A stretch of DNA of 64,000 bases, taken from the NCBI GenBank assembly GCA_965198755.1, contig OZ240673.1, positions 1,178,001 through 1,242,000 on the forward strand, in the 5' to 3' direction. Shown here piece after piece: positions 1 through 10,598 of the stretch (its first letter is position 1; the number at the start of each line of letters is the position of its first letter). The notes beneath the pieces were generated by a model that was given only the letters and a program-made list of their open reading frames with translations, was not told the DNA's origin and did not search any database. This stretch comes from BOG-908 sp963692875. Lineage in GTDB: Bacteria; Pseudomonadota; Alphaproteobacteria; Acetobacterales; Acetobacteraceae. Made by a program: the position numbers and the translations under genes.

Positions 1-244
1 TGAACTCGCGCGGCGTGCCGCCAGACTCGGCCACGCCGCGTTTGACCGACTGCGCCTGGCGGGAGAGCGCGATGTTGCAGGGTGCGGCCTCGTTCCAGCA
101 GGTGGCGACGCCCACGAAGGGCTGGGCGATCTGCGCTTCTGAGAGGCCCATCGCATGATAGTAGCTGCGATGCGGTGCACGGCCGGGGCCAACGGTGACG
201 TGGCGGGAGGGGAGACGGGATTTGTCCCAGGGTGCGTCTGGCAT
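1..244 (-). CDS. ilvD: Dihydroxy-acid dehydratase, 5' part (cut by window edge)
   Basis: The first 81 codons are present and the rest lies left of the window. IlvD removes water from dihydroxy acids in valine and isoleucine synthesis using an Fe-S cluster. The visible N-terminus contains the family pattern MGLSEAQIAQPFVGVATCWN followed by EAAPCNIALS, which carries an early conserved cysteine region, and the usual VKRGVAESGGTPREF. The ATG at 242-244 gives the normal short lead of about 30 residues before MGLS. The gene reads out of the window, with repeat-rich non-coding DNA upstream. Confidence 0.93.
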   Translation of the reverse strand, partial: MPDAPWDKSRLPSRHVTVGPGRAPHRSYYHAMGLSEAQIAQPFVGVATCWNEAAPCNIALSRQAQSVKRGVAESGGTPREF

Positions 245-270
245 GACGCGAGGGTAGCGGCAGGAGGAGG

Positions 271-318
271 CAAGGCAAGCGGTTCTTTTTTGGAAGAGAA
301 CCGGAAAATTCTGTTTCC
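271..318. repeat. Family-1 palindromic repeat, degenerate half copy
   Basis: It starts with the typical lead caaggcaagcggttctttt and keeps the pairing arms ggttctttttt / agagaacc, but the adjoining aaaaaacttttg is replaced by a diverged sequence. It lies just upstream of the ilvD start. Confidence 0.7.
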
Positions 319-449
319 TTAATCGCGTGTTGCGGACACCCATCGACTACAGGACCGAACGTTTTGCCGCTTCTTTCAGAAAGCACCGATCGATCGTCGT
401 GCTGCGGATGACCAGAGATGTCGGCGAGATTTGGCCGTTGAACGGCTAG

Positions 450-580
450 GCAAGCACTTCTTTTTTGAAAAAAAGAACCAAAAAACTTTTGTCCCTCGGG
501 TGATTGCTGCAGGAAACTCCGCGACAGCATGGATAAAAGTTTTTTGCTGCTTTTTTTCAAAAAAAGCAGGTCTTGCTTCC
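450..580. repeat. Family-1 palindromic repeat, full copy
   Basis: The left arm is cttcttttttg paired with aaaaaaagaacc and followed by aaaaaacttttgt. A spacer contains gcgacagc. The right arm is aaaagttttttgctgc, ttttttc and aaaaaaagcagg, ending in tcttgcttcc. Each arm can form a T/A-rich hairpin and the two arms form a larger imperfect palindrome. Confidence 0.85.
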
Positions 581-858
581 TTACCGCGCTTCGACGAGCG
601 AAGTTAACAGCCGTTAAAGCCGCTCCGCGTCAGGTCGAGGCCCCACCTCGCGTGTGATCTCGCAAAGCCTGCGCACCCGAGAGTCCGTATCGATGCCAGC
701 AACGGAAGCAATCCTCTTTCGCCAGAACCAAGGCAGGACTACTCTACAACGGCCGCCCGCCGAGCGCTGGCCGTCGACAACGCGCCCGGAACCCACCTCG
801 ACGCGACAACAACCGGCCGACCGGATCGCCGCAAACTGGCGCGTCGCTTCAGCCGTCC

Positions 859-920
859 GCGAGAACCAAAACGAAACCTTTTCGCTTCTTTCCTTGCAAA
901 CAAGACCTGTTTTTCGTTTG
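859..920. repeat. Family-1 repeat, eroded copy
   Basis: Recognisable remnants gagaaccaaaacgaaacctt, ttcgcttcttt and caagacctgttttt follow the order of family-1 arms but have lost most of the perfect pairing. Confidence 0.4.
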
Positions 921-966
921 GCATCCGGCCGGACGGGAGGCCGCGCCGAGCCTGCCCTGGCTGTCG

Positions 967-1794
967 CTAATGCGCAGCATCGCCGGCAGAATTTCGCAGG
1001 CAATCTTCCGAGTCTTGCGCAAGCGGCTGTGTCGGGTCGTCGAAACGCCCGACCATCGCACCGTGCTGCAGGCCAGGCACCACCATCTCCGTCACGTTCT
1101 GGCCTGCTCCGCGCAGCGCGGCGGCGAAGGCGTCGGCCTGGTTGCCGAAGCGCGAGGTGGTGTCCTCGTGCAGTAGGCAGAAGACCGGGTGGCCGATGAC
1201 CTGGCGCACATGCGAGATGGGCGAGAGGGCAAGCCGGATCGCGGGGTCTGTGCCGAAGACAGGGTTGCGCTCGGTTCGCAGGGTCATGTCGAACACGCCG
1301 TCAAGCGTGATGACGGTCGCAAGCTTTCGCAGGTCCAGGCCAGCATTGCGGGCGTAGCTCGGGTCGGTGGCGACCAGGGCCACGAGGTGGCCGCCCGCGG
1401 AGTGACCGGCCAGCGCGAAGTGGCTCGGCTGCAGGCCGAACTGGCCGGCATGGGCGAGCAGAAAAGCGGCGGCGCTGGCAACGTCCTGCGCCTCGTCCGC
1501 GACGCCGCCCTCAGGGGGCATGCGGGTATCGATGGAGGCGACGGCGTAGCCCGCCGAGGTCAGCGCGTCGGCGATACGGCGGCCGGCGCGCTTGTCGCCG
1601 CGGGTCCATCCGCCGCCGTGCACAAACACCACCAGCAGGGCGGGAGACGTCGCCGGCCGGTAGAGCTCGAGTTGCTGGGCGGGACTTTGGGTGGAGTAGG
1701 CGACCGTCTCGCCAGGCTGGCCACGCGCCTGAGACGCGGCGCTGGAGCAGATCAGGCAGGCAGCGATCGCGAGGCCTGGGCCGAACCGCTGCAT
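967..1794 (-). CDS. Secreted alpha/beta hydrolase (esterase/lipase-like)
   Basis: A 275-residue protein with a cleavable-looking signal peptide (about residues 1-25, hydrophobic core AIAACLICSSAA). The oxyanion motif HGGG is at 59-62. The nucleophile elbow GHSAG places Ser132. Asp211 and His244 (QHG) are plausible remaining triad members. This matches the BD-FAE/carboxylesterase-like alpha/beta hydrolases; the substrate cannot be read from sequence. The ATG at 1792-1794 is preceded by GAGGGAG and the signal peptide starts there. The open frame continues upstream through tRNA-Lys and a repeat, which is not real coding. The export prediction suggests a periplasmic or extracellular esterase. Confidence 0.82.
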   Translation of the reverse strand: MQRFGPGLAIAACLICSSAASQARGQPGETVAYSTQSPAQQLELYRPATSPALLVVFVHGGGWTRGDKRAGRRIADALTSAGYAVASIDTRMPPEGGVADEAQDVASAAAFLLAHAGQFGLQPSHFALAGHSAGGHLVALVATDPSYARNAGLDLRKLATVITLDGVFDMTLRTERNPVFGTDPAIRLALSPISHVRQVIGHPVFCLLHEDTTSRFGNQADAFAAALRGAGQNVTEMVVPGLQHGAMVGRFDDPTQPLAQDSEDCLRNSAGDAAH

Positions 1795-1817
1795 GGAAAC
1801 TCCCTCGCAGCGAAAGG

Positions 1818-1893
1818 TGGTGGGCACTGTAGGGATCGAACCTACGACAAGCTGATTAAGAGTCAGCCGCTCTACCAACTGAGCTAAGTGCCC
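1818..1893 (-). tRNA. tRNA-Lys (anticodon CTT)
   Basis: The reverse strand folds as a full cloverleaf: acceptor GGGCACT/AGTGCCC, D arm AGCTCAGTTGGTAGAGC, anticodon stem GCTGA/TCAGC with loop CTCTTAA (anticodon CTT), T arm GTAGGTTCGATCCCTAC, and an encoded CCA end. It reads AAG lysine codons. Confidence 0.96.
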
Positions 1894-1930
1894 GCTCGCT
1901 TGCGAGGGGCGCCTGATAGCAGGCACATAG

Positions 1931-2067
1931 AAAGAAAGGAAGCGGTTCTTTTTTGAAAAAAAGAACCAAAAAACTTTTGTCTCCGCTGTCGCGGTTCTGT
2001 CCGGCGAGCGCGCGACAGCGGGCGTAAAAGTTTTTTGCTTCTTTTTTTCCAAAAAAGAAGGCCTTTC

Positions 2068-2070
<3 letters not shown>
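1931..2070. repeat. Family-1 palindromic repeat, full copy
   Basis: Left arm ggttctttttt-g-aaaaaaagaacc then aaaaaacttttgt; centre gctgtcgcgg ... gcgcgacagcg; right arm taaaagttttttgcttc, tttttcc and aaaaaagaaggcc. It lies between dnaE and tRNA-Lys and includes the dnaE stop codon region, so it is well placed to act as a dnaE terminator. Confidence 0.88.
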
Positions 2071-5469
<3,399 letters not shown>

Positions 5470-5472
5470 GGA

Positions 5473-5700
5473 GGAAAGAAAGCGCTTCTTTTTGAAAAAA
5501 GAAGAAGAAATTTTTGTCCTCGCTGTCGCAGGGCCTGACTGCACCGCAAGATTCATCCGTCGGAAGAAAGCAAGGCCTTCTTTTCTGAAAAAAGAAGCAA
5601 AAAACTTTTGTCATAGCTGTCGCGGATTCGTCTGGAAGCGCGCAACAGCGGGAGCGAGATTTTGCAATGCTTTTTCCGAAAAAGGACTGCTTGCTTTCTG
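5473..5700. repeat. Family-1 repeats, two adjoining copies
   Basis: A first half copy (about 5473-5535, gcttctttttgaaaaaagaag, then tttttgtcctcgctgtcgc) is followed by a fuller copy (about 5566-5700, ccttcttttctgaaaaaagaa with gcaaaaaacttttg, tagctgtcgcgg, gcgcaacagcggg, and a diverged right arm). They sit directly upstream of the dnaE start codon. Confidence 0.75.
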
Positions 5701-6042
5701 TCGGTCAGTATCCGAGCCGATAGTCATGCCATCTGGCCGTTGCGCTGGAGCAAGCTGCCGTTGGCGGTGCGCGTTCAATAGCAGGAACAGCCAACCAGCT
5801 AGCCTGCACAAGCCCTTACAGACCGGATAGCCGACCAGCGGCTCAAGCACGCCTTGCCTGAACGCGGCGAGAGCACTGATTGCGTGAACCAGAAAGCAAG
5901 GCCTGCTTTTCGAAAATTTTGGTCCTGCTTGGACGAGATTTCCCTCAGCGTGTAATCAAGAAAGCAAAAGTTTTTTGGTTCTTTTTTTCAAAAAAGAACC
6001 GCTTGCCTTCCTTCTGAACGCACAAGACTTAAGCGATGGCCA
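5701..6042. other. Non-coding stretch between dnaE and lolD
   Basis: No gene is supported here. Up to 5890 there is unique sequence without a credible frame, then family-1 repeat sequence (5891-6012) immediately downstream of the lolD stop. Confidence 0.6.
5891..6012. repeat. Family-1 palindromic repeat
   Basis: A diverged left part (agaaagcaaggcctgctttt) and a well-kept right arm: gcaaaagttttttggttc, tttttttc and aaaaaagaaccgcttgcc. It lies just past the lolD stop codon and may end the lol transcripts. Confidence 0.8.
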
Positions 6043-6738
6043 TCACCTCGGCACAACTCGGCCGCCCTCCAGCGTCACAACACGATCCATCCGCGACGCC
6101 AGTTCCGCGTTGTGCGTCGCGATCAGCGCCGCCGCACCCTGGTCGCGGACGATGCGCAGCAACTCGCCGAACACCACGTCCGACGTGCCAGTGTCGAGGT
6201 TGCCGGTCGGCTCGTCCGCCAGGATCACCGCCGGGCGGTTGGCCAGCGCCCGCGCGATGGCGACACGCTGCTGCTCGCCGCCGGAGAGCTTGCCGGGCAG
6301 CTGGTTGAGGCGTGCGGCGAGGCCGAATGCGCTCAGCAGCTCTTCGGCCCGCTTGCGCGCGGACGCTCGGCCGACGCCGGCGATCATCTGCGGCAGCGTC
6401 ACGTTCTCAATGGCGGAGAACTCGGCCAGCAGATGGTGGAACTGGTAGACGAAGCCGATGCGGTCGCGGCGGATTCGGGTGCGTTCGGTATCGCCGAGGC
6501 CGCCGGCATCCACGCCGTCGACAAACACCGCGCCTGAATCGGGGCGTTCCAGCAACCCTGCCAAATGCAGCAGGGTGGACTTGCCGGTGCCGGACGGGGC
6601 CACGAGGGCGACGATCTCGCCGGCGTGCAGCGTGAGGTCGGCGCCGCGCAGCACTGGCAGGTCGCCGGCGCCGCTGCGGTAGACGCGGCCTACGTTGCGC
6701 ATATCCAGCGGTGTGCGCGCCTGCGCGCCGCTACTCAT
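6043..6738 (-). CDS. lolD: Lipoprotein-releasing system ATP-binding protein
   Basis: A 231-residue ABC-transporter ATPase that powers release of outer-membrane lipoproteins from the inner membrane to LolA. Visible motifs are Walker A APSGTGKST (a small change from the usual GPSGSGKST), the Q-loop region FVYQFHHLL, signature LSGGEQQR, Walker B VILADEPTGNLD and the switch His in IATHN. The start overlaps the end of the upstream permease gene by eight bases, so the two are translationally coupled. MacB-like ATPases look similar, but the partner permease supports Lol. Confidence 0.9.
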   Translation of the reverse strand: MSSGAQARTPLDMRNVGRVYRSGAGDLPVLRGADLTLHAGEIVALVAPSGTGKSTLLHLAGLLERPDSGAVFVDGVDAGGLGDTERTRIRRDRIGFVYQFHHLLAEFSAIENVTLPQMIAGVGRASARKRAEELLSAFGLAARLNQLPGKLSGGEQQRVAIARALANRPAVILADEPTGNLDTGTSDVVFGELLRIVRDQGAAALIATHNAELASRMDRVVTLEGGRVVPR

Positions 6739-7981
6739 GGCGCAGCGCCTCCACCGGGTCGGTTCGCGCCGCGCGCCAGCTTGGGTAGAGCGTGGCCAGC
6801 AGTGAGAGTGCCAGCGCCATGCCGACCACCTGGCTCACCGTCACGAGGTCCAGCTTGGCCGGCAGATGTTCGAGGTAATACACCGTAGGGTCGAACAGCG
6901 TGGTGCCGGTGGCCGATTGCAGCGCCTGTCGGATACGCTCGATGTTGAGGCAGAACACGACGCCGATCAGCGTGCCCAGCGCGGTGCCGGTCACGCCCAC
7001 CGACGCGCCGCACATCAGGAAGATGCGCATGATGGCGCCGCGCCCGGCACCCAGCGTGCGCAGCACCGCGATGTCGCGCGTCTTGTCCTTCACCATCATG
7101 ATCAACGATGAGACGACGTTGAACGCGGCCACCAGGATGATCAGCGTGAGGATCAGGAACATCACGTTCTGCTCCACCTGGACGGCGGCGAAGAAGCTGT
7201 CGTTGCTCTGCGTCCAGTCGAAGATGCGCAATGTCGGGTCGTGGAGTGCGGCGTGGATCTCGCGGTTGACCACTGCGACGTGCTCGGGGTCGCGCACCAT
7301 CACCTCGATCTGGGTGACAGCGTTCTCCTTCTGGAAGAACACCTGTGCTGCCTCCAGCGGCAGGAAGGTGTAGGTGCTGTCGTATTCGTTCAGGCCGGCC
7401 TGGAAGATCGCCACCACCTTGTAGGCGCGCACGCGCGGCACGGTGCCGAACGCGGTCACCGCGCCGTTGGGCGAGAGCAACGTCAGCTTCGAGCCGACGT
7501 CCAGGCCAAAACGTTCTGCCAGCGTGAGGCCGATGGCGATCGCGTTGCTGCCGTGGAAGTCGTCGAGCGAGCCGCTGCGAATGTTGCCAGCAATGGACGG
7601 CAACTTCCGCAGGTCGTCCGGCGTGATGCCGCGCGTGATGCCACCGGAGCTTTGCGAGCGGTCGGTGAGCAGCACCTGGCCTTCGATCACCGGTGTTGCG
7701 GAGACCACACCCGGCAGCACACGAATTTTACCGGCGAGCGCGTCGTAGTCGGTGAGGCCGGCAGACGTGCTGGCGTAGACATCGAGGTGGCCGTTGAGGC
7801 CGAGGATGCGGGAGAGCAGGTCGTCCTTGAAGCCGCTCATCACCGCCATGACGATGATCAGCGTGGCCACGCCGAGCGCTATGCCGATGAGCGAGAAGAT
7901 GGCGATGACGGAGACGAAACGCTCGCCGCGGCGGGCACGCAGGTAGCGGCCGGCTATGGCGCGCTCGAAGGCGTTGAACAT
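6731..7981 (-). CDS. lolC: Lipoprotein-releasing ABC transporter permease (LolC/LolE family)
   Basis: A 416-residue inner-membrane permease of the LolC/E type. One N-terminal membrane helix (VSVIAIFSLIGIALGVATLI) is followed by a large periplasmic domain (about residues 45-265) and three C-terminal helices with the FtsX-like core LAAFNVVSSLIMMVKDKTRDIAVLRTLGA split across the first of them. It starts with the family-typical FERAIAGRYLRAR. Only one permease gene is present beside lolD, so the complex may use two copies of one subunit (LolF-like) unless another lies elsewhere. It is cotranscribed with lolD. Confidence 0.9.
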   Translation of the reverse strand: MFNAFERAIAGRYLRARRGERFVSVIAIFSLIGIALGVATLIIVMAVMSGFKDDLLSRILGLNGHLDVYASTSAGLTDYDALAGKIRVLPGVVSATPVIEGQVLLTDRSQSSGGITRGITPDDLRKLPSIAGNIRSGSLDDFHGSNAIAIGLTLAERFGLDVGSKLTLLSPNGAVTAFGTVPRVRAYKVVAIFQAGLNEYDSTYTFLPLEAAQVFFQKENAVTQIEVMVRDPEHVAVVNREIHAALHDPTLRIFDWTQSNDSFFAAVQVEQNVMFLILTLIILVAAFNVVSSLIMMVKDKTRDIAVLRTLGAGRGAIMRIFLMCGASVGVTGTALGTLIGVVFCLNIERIRQALQSATGTTLFDPTVYYLEHLPAKLDLVTVSQVVGMALALSLLATLYPSWRAARTDPVEALRHE

Positions 7982-8439
7982 GGGTTGGTGTATCCGGGCG
8001 GTTCAGGTGTCGATGCGTGGGTGGCTTGGTGTCATATAAATGAGCTTAGACTTCGCCATACCTTTCGCAGAAGAAGACAAGGCAAGCGGTTCTTTTTTGA
8101 AAAAAAGAACCAAAAAACTTTTGATCTCTTCGGGTGTGCCGTGGTGAGCGGTGTCGTTCAGCTGTGCAAGACGGCGTTGTTTTTATTTGAACGGAAAACT
8201 CTTGCTTGCACTTCGCAGCTTGGTCTTTCGGGCGGCCAGGAAGCGCGCGGGTTCTGATGCCCGGTACGTTTTCTGGCGTGTCGATAGGCACCCTCGCAAA
8301 CTGAACGGCAGGAGGTGCCAATCAAGCCCGGCCACGACGGTTGGTGGCGTGAAGTAATCCATAACGGTTGTGAAAACGACCTGCCGCCACAGCCGACGCT
8401 TCGGATCGCAAGACGGATGCCCCACCAGCCACGCCCAGG
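7982..8439. other. Non-coding stretch between proS and lolC
   Basis: Contains family-1 arms at each end (8078-8124 and 8440-8487), facing each other around about 315 bases of unique sequence with no credible gene. This looks like a family-1 element whose spacer has been enlarged by an insertion, or two separate half copies. Confidence 0.55.
8078..8124. repeat. Family-1 repeat, left arm
   Basis: aaggcaagcggttctttttt-g-aaaaaaagaacc followed by aaaaaacttttgatc. Only one arm is present at this point; the matching opposite arm is at 8440-8487. Confidence 0.85.
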
Positions 8440-8487
8440 GAACAAAAGTTTTTTGGTTCTTTTTTTCAAAAAAGAACCGCTTCCTTC
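8440..8487. repeat. Family-1 repeat, opposite arm, overlapping the proS 3' end
   Basis: aacaaaagttttttggttc, tttttttc and aaaaaagaaccgcttcc. Its outer part encodes the last residues and stop codon of proS. Confidence 0.88.
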
Positions 8488-9797
8488 TCTTTCACCCGAG
8501 CAACCGCATCCTCCACCGACATCTCTGCCCGCTCGCCCGTAGCCCGCCGCTTAACCTCGACCGTGCCCGAAGCAGCTCCGCGCGGCCCTACGATGATCTG
8601 CCACGGATGCCCCATCAGATCCGCGTCGGCGAACTTCGCGCCGGCGCGTTCGTCGCGGTCGTCCAGCAGCGCGCGGCCGGAGAACTTGTCGTAGATCTCG
8701 GCGCAGACGCGATCGCAGGTGGCGTCGCCCACGCGCAGGTTCAGGATGGCGGCCGGGAACGGGGCGACGCCGTCGGGCCAGATGATGCCGGCATCGTCGT
8801 GCGAGGCCTCGATGATGGCGCCGACCAGGCGGGAGACGCCGATGCCGTAGCTGCCCATCTCCGGCACCACGGCGGCGCCGTCCGGGCCGGCGACGGAGAG
8901 GCGCATGGCGTCGCTGTATTTGCGGCCGAAGTAGAATATCTGGCCGACTTCGATGCCGCGGCCTTCGCGTTTGCGATCGGCCGGCACGTCGGCCCAGCGG
9001 GCGGTGTCGTGCTTCTCCTCGGTGGCTGCGTAATAGGTGTTGATCTGGTCGTGGAAGGCCGCCAGGTCGGCAGGGTTGTCGTAGGCGGCGTTGCTCTGCA
9101 GGTAGTCCATCTGTTCCAGCGTCGCGTCATAGAACACCTGGCTTTCGCCGGTTGGGGCCAGCACGATGAACTCGTGGCTGAGCTCGCCGCCGATCGGGCC
9201 GGTGTCGGCGAGCATCGGGATGGCGCGTACGCCCATGCGCTGGAAGGTGCGCATGTAGGCCAGCATCATGCGGCGGTAGGAGTTGACCGCGCCGTCGTAG
9301 TCTAGATCGAAGCTGTAGGCGTCCTTCATCAGGAACTCGCGGCCGCGCATCACGCCGAAGCGGGGGCGCACCTCGTCGCGGAACTTCCACTGGATGTGGT
9401 AGAGGATCTGCGGCAGCTCGCGGTATGATTTCAGCGCCTGGCGGGCCAGGTCGGTGATCATCTCCTCGTTGGTGGGGCCGTAGAGCAGGTCGCGTTCGTG
9501 ACGGTCGCGGATGCGCAGCATCTCCGGGCCGTAGGCGTCGTAGCGGCCGCTTTCGCGCCACAAATCGGCGGTCTGCAGCGTCGGCATCAGCAGCTCCTGC
9601 GCGCCGGCCGCGTTCTGCTCGTGACGCACGGTCGCCTCGATACGGCGTAGCACCAGCAGGCCTACCGGGAGCCAGGCGTAGATGCCGGATGCCGTCTGCC
9701 GCACCAGCCCTGCCCGCAGCATCAGCCGGTGCGAGGCGATCTGCGCCTCCGCCGGAGTCTCCTTCAGAGTGGGAACGAAGCTTCGGGACAGCCGCAT
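8466..9797 (-). CDS. proS: Prolyl-tRNA synthetase, short form
   Basis: A 443-residue class II synthetase that charges tRNA-Pro. Motif 1 and 2 regions are seen in LMLRAGLVRQTASGIYAWLP, LLYGPTNEEMI and QIQWKFRDE-like YHIQWKFRDEVRPRFG; motif 3 is in MGSYGIGVSRLVGA. It lacks the roughly 180-residue editing insertion of the bacterial long form, which fits the alphaproteobacterial short ProS. The C-terminal anticodon-binding domain ends in AVLF, and these last codons plus the TGA come from an inserted family-1 repeat. The start ATG is at 9795-9797. Confidence 0.96.
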   Translation of the reverse strand: MRLSRSFVPTLKETPAEAQIASHRLMLRAGLVRQTASGIYAWLPVGLLVLRRIEATVRHEQNAAGAQELLMPTLQTADLWRESGRYDAYGPEMLRIRDRHERDLLYGPTNEEMITDLARQALKSYRELPQILYHIQWKFRDEVRPRFGVMRGREFLMKDAYSFDLDYDGAVNSYRRMMLAYMRTFQRMGVRAIPMLADTGPIGGELSHEFIVLAPTGESQVFYDATLEQMDYLQSNAAYDNPADLAAFHDQINTYYAATEEKHDTARWADVPADRKREGRGIEVGQIFYFGRKYSDAMRLSVAGPDGAAVVPEMGSYGIGVSRLVGAIIEASHDDAGIIWPDGVAPFPAAILNLRVGDATCDRVCAEIYDKFSGRALLDDRDERAGAKFADADLMGHPWQIIVGPRGAASGTVEVKRRATGERAEMSVEDAVARVKEKEAVLF

Positions 9798-10202
9798 GTG
9801 AATCCTGGAGGTGTGACGGCGCGCAAGCTACAATGCGTAGCAGCGTCCGGCCAGGGCGAGTAGTTTAAATACAACTCAATCTGAAGTTGAGTTATGCCGC
9901 AACAATGCTGCGCCGCAGCAATGTAAAACGAAAGAATTGTGAACTTATGCAAGGATTATTGGTGACGGATGTCACCGATCCTGCTACCTAAAAAAGAAGG
10001 CCCTACACACCGGCGGCGGCAGGGCCAAGTTTAGGGAGGAAACGCCAGTCACACGACAGGAGGAGGAAACGTCCTCGTCCTGTCGGTGATCTTCCCAGGG
10101 TCTCACCCTCGGCGTCCACCTAAATACAGCGATGTTTTGCAAGTATTTTGCGCTTCTACACAGCCTATGCGTGTGTTGCAGGCATGTGGCGAGAGGCTCT
10201 GC
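9798..10202. other. Intergenic region with several strong hairpins
   Basis: No gene is supported. Notable structures are a palindrome ggtgac-ggat-gtcacc (9961-9976), a hairpin with arms ggccct/agggcc (about 9999-10026), and a long hairpin with arms cgacaggaggagg and cctcgtcctgtcg around aaacgt (about 10054-10085, one mismatch). Two gggaggaaac/ggaggaaac tracts are also present. This could be an untranslated leader, a small RNA or a terminator set. Confidence 0.5.
9873..9893. promoter_or_regulatory. Inverted repeat upstream of proS, possible operator
   Basis: A perfect 7-bp inverted repeat, aactcaa and ttgagtt, around a 7-base spacer, in an AT-rich stretch about 75 bases upstream of the proS start. 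The size and symmetry resemble an operator for a dimeric regulator. No regulator gene is nearby, so the function is a guess. Confidence 0.4.
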
Positions 10203-10463
10203 CTAATCGTCGGGCATCTTCAGGATACCGTGGCGAAAACTGAGCCAGTCGCTCTCGATCAGACCGACGGCGATGCCCCAGATGATCGTGGCAACCATCG
10301 TGGTCAACAGCAGCTTGCGGCCGAGCCGAGGATGTTCCGGCGCCCCGCGCCAACCTGTGAGCGCGTCCGGGTTCTCGGCCGGTTTTGTTCCGAGCGGCAG
10401 GACGGCGAACAGTGCTGTCCACCAGATGAGCACGTAGAGAACGCAGGCGGTAAACCAGCCCAT
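10203..10463 (-). CDS. DUF1467 family membrane protein
   Basis: An 86-residue inner-membrane protein with two predicted helices (WFTACVLYVLIWWTALFAVL and LLLTTMVATIIWGIAVGLI). Length, the WW motif in helix 1, the LPLGTK segment and the position between rnj and proS match the DUF1467 family, which is conserved at this place in alphaproteobacteria and has no known function. The ATG is at 10461-10463. A family-1 repeat separates it from rnj, so it may be transcribed apart from the nuo-rnj unit. Confidence 0.85.
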   Translation of the reverse strand: MGWFTACVLYVLIWWTALFAVLPLGTKPAENPDALTGWRGAPEHPRLGRKLLLTTMVATIIWGIAVGLIESDWLSFRHGILKMPDD

Positions 10464-10466
10464 CAG

Positions 10467-10598
10467 AAGAAAGCAGTTCTTTTTTGAGAAAAAGAACCAA
10501 AAAACTTTTGCTCCCTGTCGGGGACTCTCCCGACAGCGCGCGACAGCGGAGACAAAAGTTTTTTGCTTCTTTTTTTCAAAAAAGCAGGCCTTGCTTGC
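10467..10598. repeat. Family-1 palindromic repeat, full copy
   Basis: Left arm agttctttttt-gag-aaaaagaacc with aaaaaacttttg; centre with gacagcgcgcgacagcgg; right arm acaaaagttttttgcttc, ttttttc and aaaaaagcaggccttgctt. It begins four bases upstream of the DUF1467 start and ends at the rnj stop codon. Confidence 0.9.

Larger units (their letters stand above)
245..966. other. Non-coding stretch with repeat copies
   Basis: About 720 bases between the ilvD start and the end of the hydrolase gene. It holds a degenerate family-1 repeat near 271-318, a full copy at 450-580 and an eroded copy near 859-920. Open frames exist on both strands at 610-1000, but they show no recognisable domain or good ribosome-binding site and they run through repeat sequence. 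I see no convincing gene. Confidence 0.6.

Noticed and set aside
614..1199. Open frames on both strands between the repeats and the hydrolase
   Set aside because: No domain, no good start, Arg/Ala/Ser-rich composition and overlap with eroded repeat sequence.
967..2052. A 361-codon version of the hydrolase
   Set aside because: Its first 86 codons run through a family-1 repeat and tRNA-Lys; the signal peptide and ribosome-binding site put the start at 1794.
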